The position numbers and the translations under genes are program-made. This document shows positions 60,165-64,000 of a DNA stretch of 64,000 bases, in pieces; positions within the stretch are counted from its first letter, which is position 1; each line of letters starts with the position of its first letter. The stretch covers positions 109,663,043 to 109,727,042 of the forward strand of contig NC_077228.1 of NCBI RefSeq assembly GCF_027887165.1, written 5' to 3'. The notes below the pieces were generated by a model. It was not told the origin of the DNA. It made no database searches and saw nothing but the letters and a program-made list of their open reading frames with translations. Source of the DNA: Monodelphis domestica (taxonomy: Eukaryota > Chordata > Mammalia > Didelphimorphia > Didelphidae).

Positions 60165-60350
60165 AGTAAGGTATTAACAGAATGAACCCTGAACTTGGAG
60201 TCAAAAGGTTTGGACTTGAGTGCTAGCTTACCAGTTAGTCTGAGACCAAAGGAGAAATCCCTTTATCACACTGGGCCTCTGTTTTGGGGTTTTTCCCCCA
60301 CCATTAAATGAGGGACTTGAACTAGATAAACTCTTGCATTCTATAATTTG
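60165..60350 (+). repeat. MIR-type SINE
   Basis: gaaccctgaacttggagtca, ggcctctgttttgggg, gggacttgaactagataaac: MIR core, plus strand. Confidence 0.65.
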
Positions 60351-60949
60351 ATCTGGATATGCTATACTGTGTGTGTGCATGTGTGTGTGTGTACATACAT
60401 TTGGGGATCCCCTTTTCCCCGTCTCCTCTCCTTGGAATTTCAACTCTCCTCTAGCAGGGATTGTTTTATTGATTGTATTGTAGTTATAACTTCCAGCCCA
60501 GCATCTAGCATTTAGGATATACTTAACAAATACCTCATGATTGATTGACAAAATTTTCTTAGTCACAAATAACTCTATAAACTGAAATGAATATTCTTTA
60601 TTGGGGAAAAAAATTAAATGGCTGCTGTCCTATCTACCACCATAAGCTTTTGTATTTAGACAAAAGGCTCCAGAGGTTAGAGGCCTAACATTCAAAAGCT
60701 AATACATGAAGCAATTGACTAGAAGAAACCAATGAGTCCCATGGGTCCCTTAAACCGTATTTTCAAAAGGAAGAAACAAAGGTTGAGTCTCTTGATCACC
60801 TCTTTCCACCCACTTCCTCTATTCCCAAAGATGATTCTATTTTCTGACCAAATGAAATTTCCAAAACTAGTCACCCTTCAAAAAAATGGGTAAATGAGCT
60901 TCAACTACAACATAAATTTTCCTTCCTTACCTTTCGATCTCCCCTCATT

Positions 60950-61804
60950 TGGACACTTTTGCTCTGCTTCCTACCAACATGCCTAGATCTCCTACATCCT
61001 TTAAAAAAAAAAATCTTCACTTATTCCTACTGGACTAAGTATTATTTGGAGAAATACCATGCTATTTCTCCTCCCTTGCACAGCCAAACTCCTAGAAAAA
61101 GCTGTATATACTTGTTACCTTTACTGTCTTACCCCCCACATTCACTTCTCAACCTTTTGCTGTCCAGCTTCTAACCCACAATTTGACTAAAACTGACAAT
61201 TCCAAAGTCATCAATGATCTCCTAATTACTAAGTCCAATGGCCCTTCTTAGTCCTCATCCTTCTTGACCTCTCTCCTCTCTAAAGATTTTGGTTCTCTCT
61301 GGTTCTCTCCTACCTATATGACCACTCCTTCTTGGGTTCCTTTGCTGGATCTCTATTTAGGTCCATTCCCCTAAGAATTCATACCCCATAGCTGTCCTGA
61401 ACTCTTTTCTCTTCATACTCTTCACACCTAATGATCTCATCAACTCCCATTAACTCAACCATCATCTCTAAGCAAAAAAACTCCCAAAGCCACATGTTGA
61501 GCCTTTAATATTCTCCTGACTTCCACATTACCAGTTACCAATAGGTGTGGTGGGATTTTCAAAATCAACATGTTCAAAACAAAGCTAATTATCTTTTCCC
61601 CAAGCCCATTCCTCTTCCCAACCACCATTTTCCCCCTAGTACATTGCAACCTAATCACCCACATTTGCCACCCTGTAAATCTTCCTCAATTCTTCCCTCT
61701 CCCTCCATCGACACAGGCCTAGTCTTGTTGGTTCTATTTCCACAATATTTCTTGTACTTATCCCCTTCTCTCCACCTACAAAGTCACCGAACTAGTTCAT
61801 ACCA
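60950..61804 (+). repeat. L2 LINE remnant (part 1)
   Basis: L2 ORF2 text: ccaaagtcatcaatgatctc, tcctcatccttcttgacctc, ctaatgatctcatcaactcc. Interrupted at 61805. Confidence 0.75.
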
Positions 61805-62135
61805 ATTGTGTTAAGGGAATTACTTCAGCAACATTGACCCTAAGTATAGAGTCTAGCCCTGGCATATCCCCGTGAGTATCCTGGGCCACAAGGTGCAAGG
61901 TTGCCATGGAGGGAGGAGCTAGTGGATTTAAAAGGCAAGCACAGGAAGGAGAGCAGTCTCTTTTCTTCTGTTGATGAGCAGACTGACTCCCTAGGCTGAG
62001 GCTTGGGAAGCCAAAACACAGCATGGAGGTGACAATGCTGGGTTGAAATCTGGTACCCGACCTAGGATGCTGGGACTTAAATTATATAAGGCTGACATCT
62101 CTCTGTGTCTGTGTCTGTGTCTGTGTCTGTCTCTG

Positions 62136-62176
<41 letters not shown>

Positions 62177-62289
62177 GTGTCTCTCTCTCTCTCTGTCTCT
62201 CTTTCTCCCTCCCTCTCTCCCTCCCTCTTCCTTTCCCTTTCCCCTCTCCCTCTCTCAATAAATGCCTATAACTCTGATGTTGAGCCTCT
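61805..62289 (+). mobile_element. LTR-like insertion (solo LTR fossil, family not assigned)
   Basis: A 485-bp block interrupts the L2 remnant and is flanked by a 6-bp direct repeat atacca (61799-61804 and 62290-62295). It holds a TATA-like tatataaggc near 62084 and an AATAAA near 62257, in promoter-then-poly(A) order, as LTRs do. A pyrimidine microsatellite lies inside. No internal coding region is attached. The ends are not clean TG/CA, so the LTR call is inference. Confidence 0.6.
62101..62253. repeat. (CTGT)n/(CT)n pyrimidine microsatellite
   Basis: Tandem tgtgtc and ctct units; open frames of Ser/Leu or Ser/Val repeats are artefacts. Confidence 0.95.
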
Positions 62290-62885
62290 ATACCACCTTT
62301 TATTTGTTATACTTCATCCCTTCTATGCTGAAATATGACAATAGCCTTATAACTAGTCATTTTGTATTCCACCTCTTCCCTCTCCCATTCTCCAGAGCTG
62401 CCAAACTGATTCCTAAAGCACAAATCTGACCACTCCCCTGCTTATGAAGTTTCAGTGGCTCCCTATCACCTCTAGGACAAAATTCAAATTCTTCTCCGTG
62501 GGCACTGAATGCCCTATACAACCTGGCTCCAACTTGCCTTTTGGAATTGATTTCATATTATTCTCTGTTACATAGCCAACATTCCAGCCAAATTGGCCTG
62601 CCTGCTGTTAATACAAAACATTCCTTCTCCAGCCTCCACACCTTTGTACAGCCTCTCACTATCCTGGGCGTCTCCAGCTTCCTTCACAACTGGGCACCAG
62701 GCCTTTCCTGACCTCTCCAGTTTATAGTGATCACCCCCATGACCTTGCACATTTTGCACATTTCAGTTATTCATTCCTACATTTTGTTTCTCCCCAACAA
62801 AATGTAAGCTTCTTGAAAGCAGGAACTATTAGTCCCAGCACTTGGCATATTACAGGGCCAAAATGTTTGCTGAATGAATTAAATG
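62290..62885 (+). repeat. L2 LINE remnant (part 2) and 3' end
   Basis: acttcatcccttctatgctg, atgacaatagccttataact, cagtggctccctatcacctc and tgtaagcttcttgaaagcag: L2 3' text continuing after the insertion. Confidence 0.85.
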
Positions 62886-62889
62886 AGCT

Positions 62890-63878
62890 GTGAGGAAGAA
62901 TCCCTTAGTGAGGAATAACCCTAAAAAGGGTAGAATAGAAAGGCCGGGGAATATTCTTTCTCTGGGAATTTTCAAGAATAAAACTTTCTCATCTGGCCCT
63001 TCCTAACATCAACTTCTTCACAAAGCAGCAAAGGGGGGCAACAGTACCCTCTATATTCATTTTCAGATCAGCAAAGCTCTAAACACAAGATGTCAAAGTC
63101 AAAACTACAACCTCAAAACAGTCAGCCCTTCTATAATATTCACCATCATGTATAAACTAAGGTTGTCCTTGACATCCAGCAAGTCAAACAAAAGAGAATC
63201 ATTAAGAACTGCTCTAAAATTTTATTGACAATCTGGGTATCTTCTTTCATCCCAAATTTTAGACACTTAGACAAATTAATGATAAGTGTACAACTTGGTT
63301 CCAGCAATGCAGGCATACTACTAGAAATATAACCTAATGATATAATCATTTCTATGTTAAGATGCTATCAGTCCCTAAATTTATAGGCTACTTGGCTGTT
63401 GTTATCCTTGGTACACATAATTGCAATCAATAGGACTCATTCAGTTGTTTCATAACTAAAAGTCTGTATGTAACACATGGAAACAAAGATGCCAGTTTCC
63501 CCAGTATCAGGTCCTGAGGGAAACAAAAGAGAAAAAGGTTAAAGACTATCACCTTTATCCTGTTCCAAAGAGAAACAATCTATGCCCTCAAGGAGCTTAT
63601 ATTATTATAATATATAATATGCATTATATAATATATTATTAAATCTAATGAGAGAAGGCAACACACAAAAGGGGTCATAAATGCAAAAAAAAATAGGTAT
63701 GCTTTCCTGTAAAAAAAAAAAAACAAGTTCTAACCCAGGCACAATTTTTAATAATTCACTAGAAATAAATAGACTTCCTTTGCAAAAAAAAAAAAATTCC
63801 CAAGTAATCAGGTTTATAATGAGAACAAAGTATAATGGGTGGATAGACAAAGTACTGCACTAATATCAAAATAATATT
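62890..63878. other. intron 1, no feature recognised
   Basis: AT-rich with A-runs near 63710 and 63785; nothing else recognised. Confidence 0.4.
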
Positions 63879-63879
63879 A

Positions 63880-64000
63880 AAATAGCTAATAATAATAGTT
63901 AACATTTATATAGTGCCTACTATATATTGGGTACTTCACAAATTATTTCATTATGAGCCTCACAACAACTCTGAGAAGTAGTTGCTATTATAATCCCCAT
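63880..64000 (-). repeat. CORE-SINE, cut by window end
   Basis: aatagttaacatttatatag, gtgcctactatatattgggt and cctcacaacaactctgagaa are the reverse-complement CORE-SINE tail and core. Confidence 0.75.

Noticed and set aside
62043-62338. Ser/Leu and Ser/Val repeat proteins
   Set aside because: Direct translation of a pyrimidine microsatellite.

Overview
The window is vertebrate, almost certainly marsupial, nuclear DNA. It is AT-rich, intron-dominated and packed with interspersed repeats. The marsupial call rests on many tRNA-type SINEs of the opossum SINE1 kind, CORE-SINE/MIR elements, several 5'-truncated L1 copies whose ORF2 C-terminal protein resembles mammalian L1, old L2 and CR1/L3 remnants, and a host gene that translates very close to its human counterpart. 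The species cannot be fixed from sequence reading alone.

One protein-coding gene is recognisable: DSTYK (dual serine/threonine and tyrosine protein kinase; also RIPK5, dusty), on the minus strand. Twelve coding exons, matching human exons 2-13, lie between 7256 and 36575. All have consistent splice phases and GT/AG borders. The stop codon is at 7256-7258 and a 3' UTR of roughly 4.3 kb runs down to a possible poly(A) signal near 2941. Exon 1 (start codon, about 90 residues) is not in the window, so intron 1 is longer than 27.4 kb and fills the right-hand 43% of the sequence.

The most unusual observation is a second copy of the exon that carries kinase subdomain IX (human exon 12). It lies at 7512-7667, inside the intron between exon 12 (8166-8300) and exon 13. 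Over 110 bp the copies differ at two positions, both silent, while the surrounding intron is not recognisably alike. The extra copy keeps a good donor site, an open frame and, from an internal AG, the same 1-1 phase, so it could act as an alternative to exon 12. From its stronger upstream AG it would instead bring an early stop. A 35-nt-arm hairpin lies between the two copies.

Layout: 1-2925 intergenic, little recognisable; 2925-7255 3' UTR; 7256-23591 exons 13 to 3 with repeat-rich introns; 23592-36186 intron 2 with a 1.9-kb L1 and a solo LTR nested in an older L1; 36187-36575 exon 2; 36576-64000 intron 1, with three more L1 3' ends, a second solo LTR of the same family, a Tigger-type DNA transposon remnant, long L2 and CR1/L3 remnants, an LTR-like insertion and several microsatellites. 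No CRISPR array, tRNA, rRNA or intact mobile-element gene was seen.
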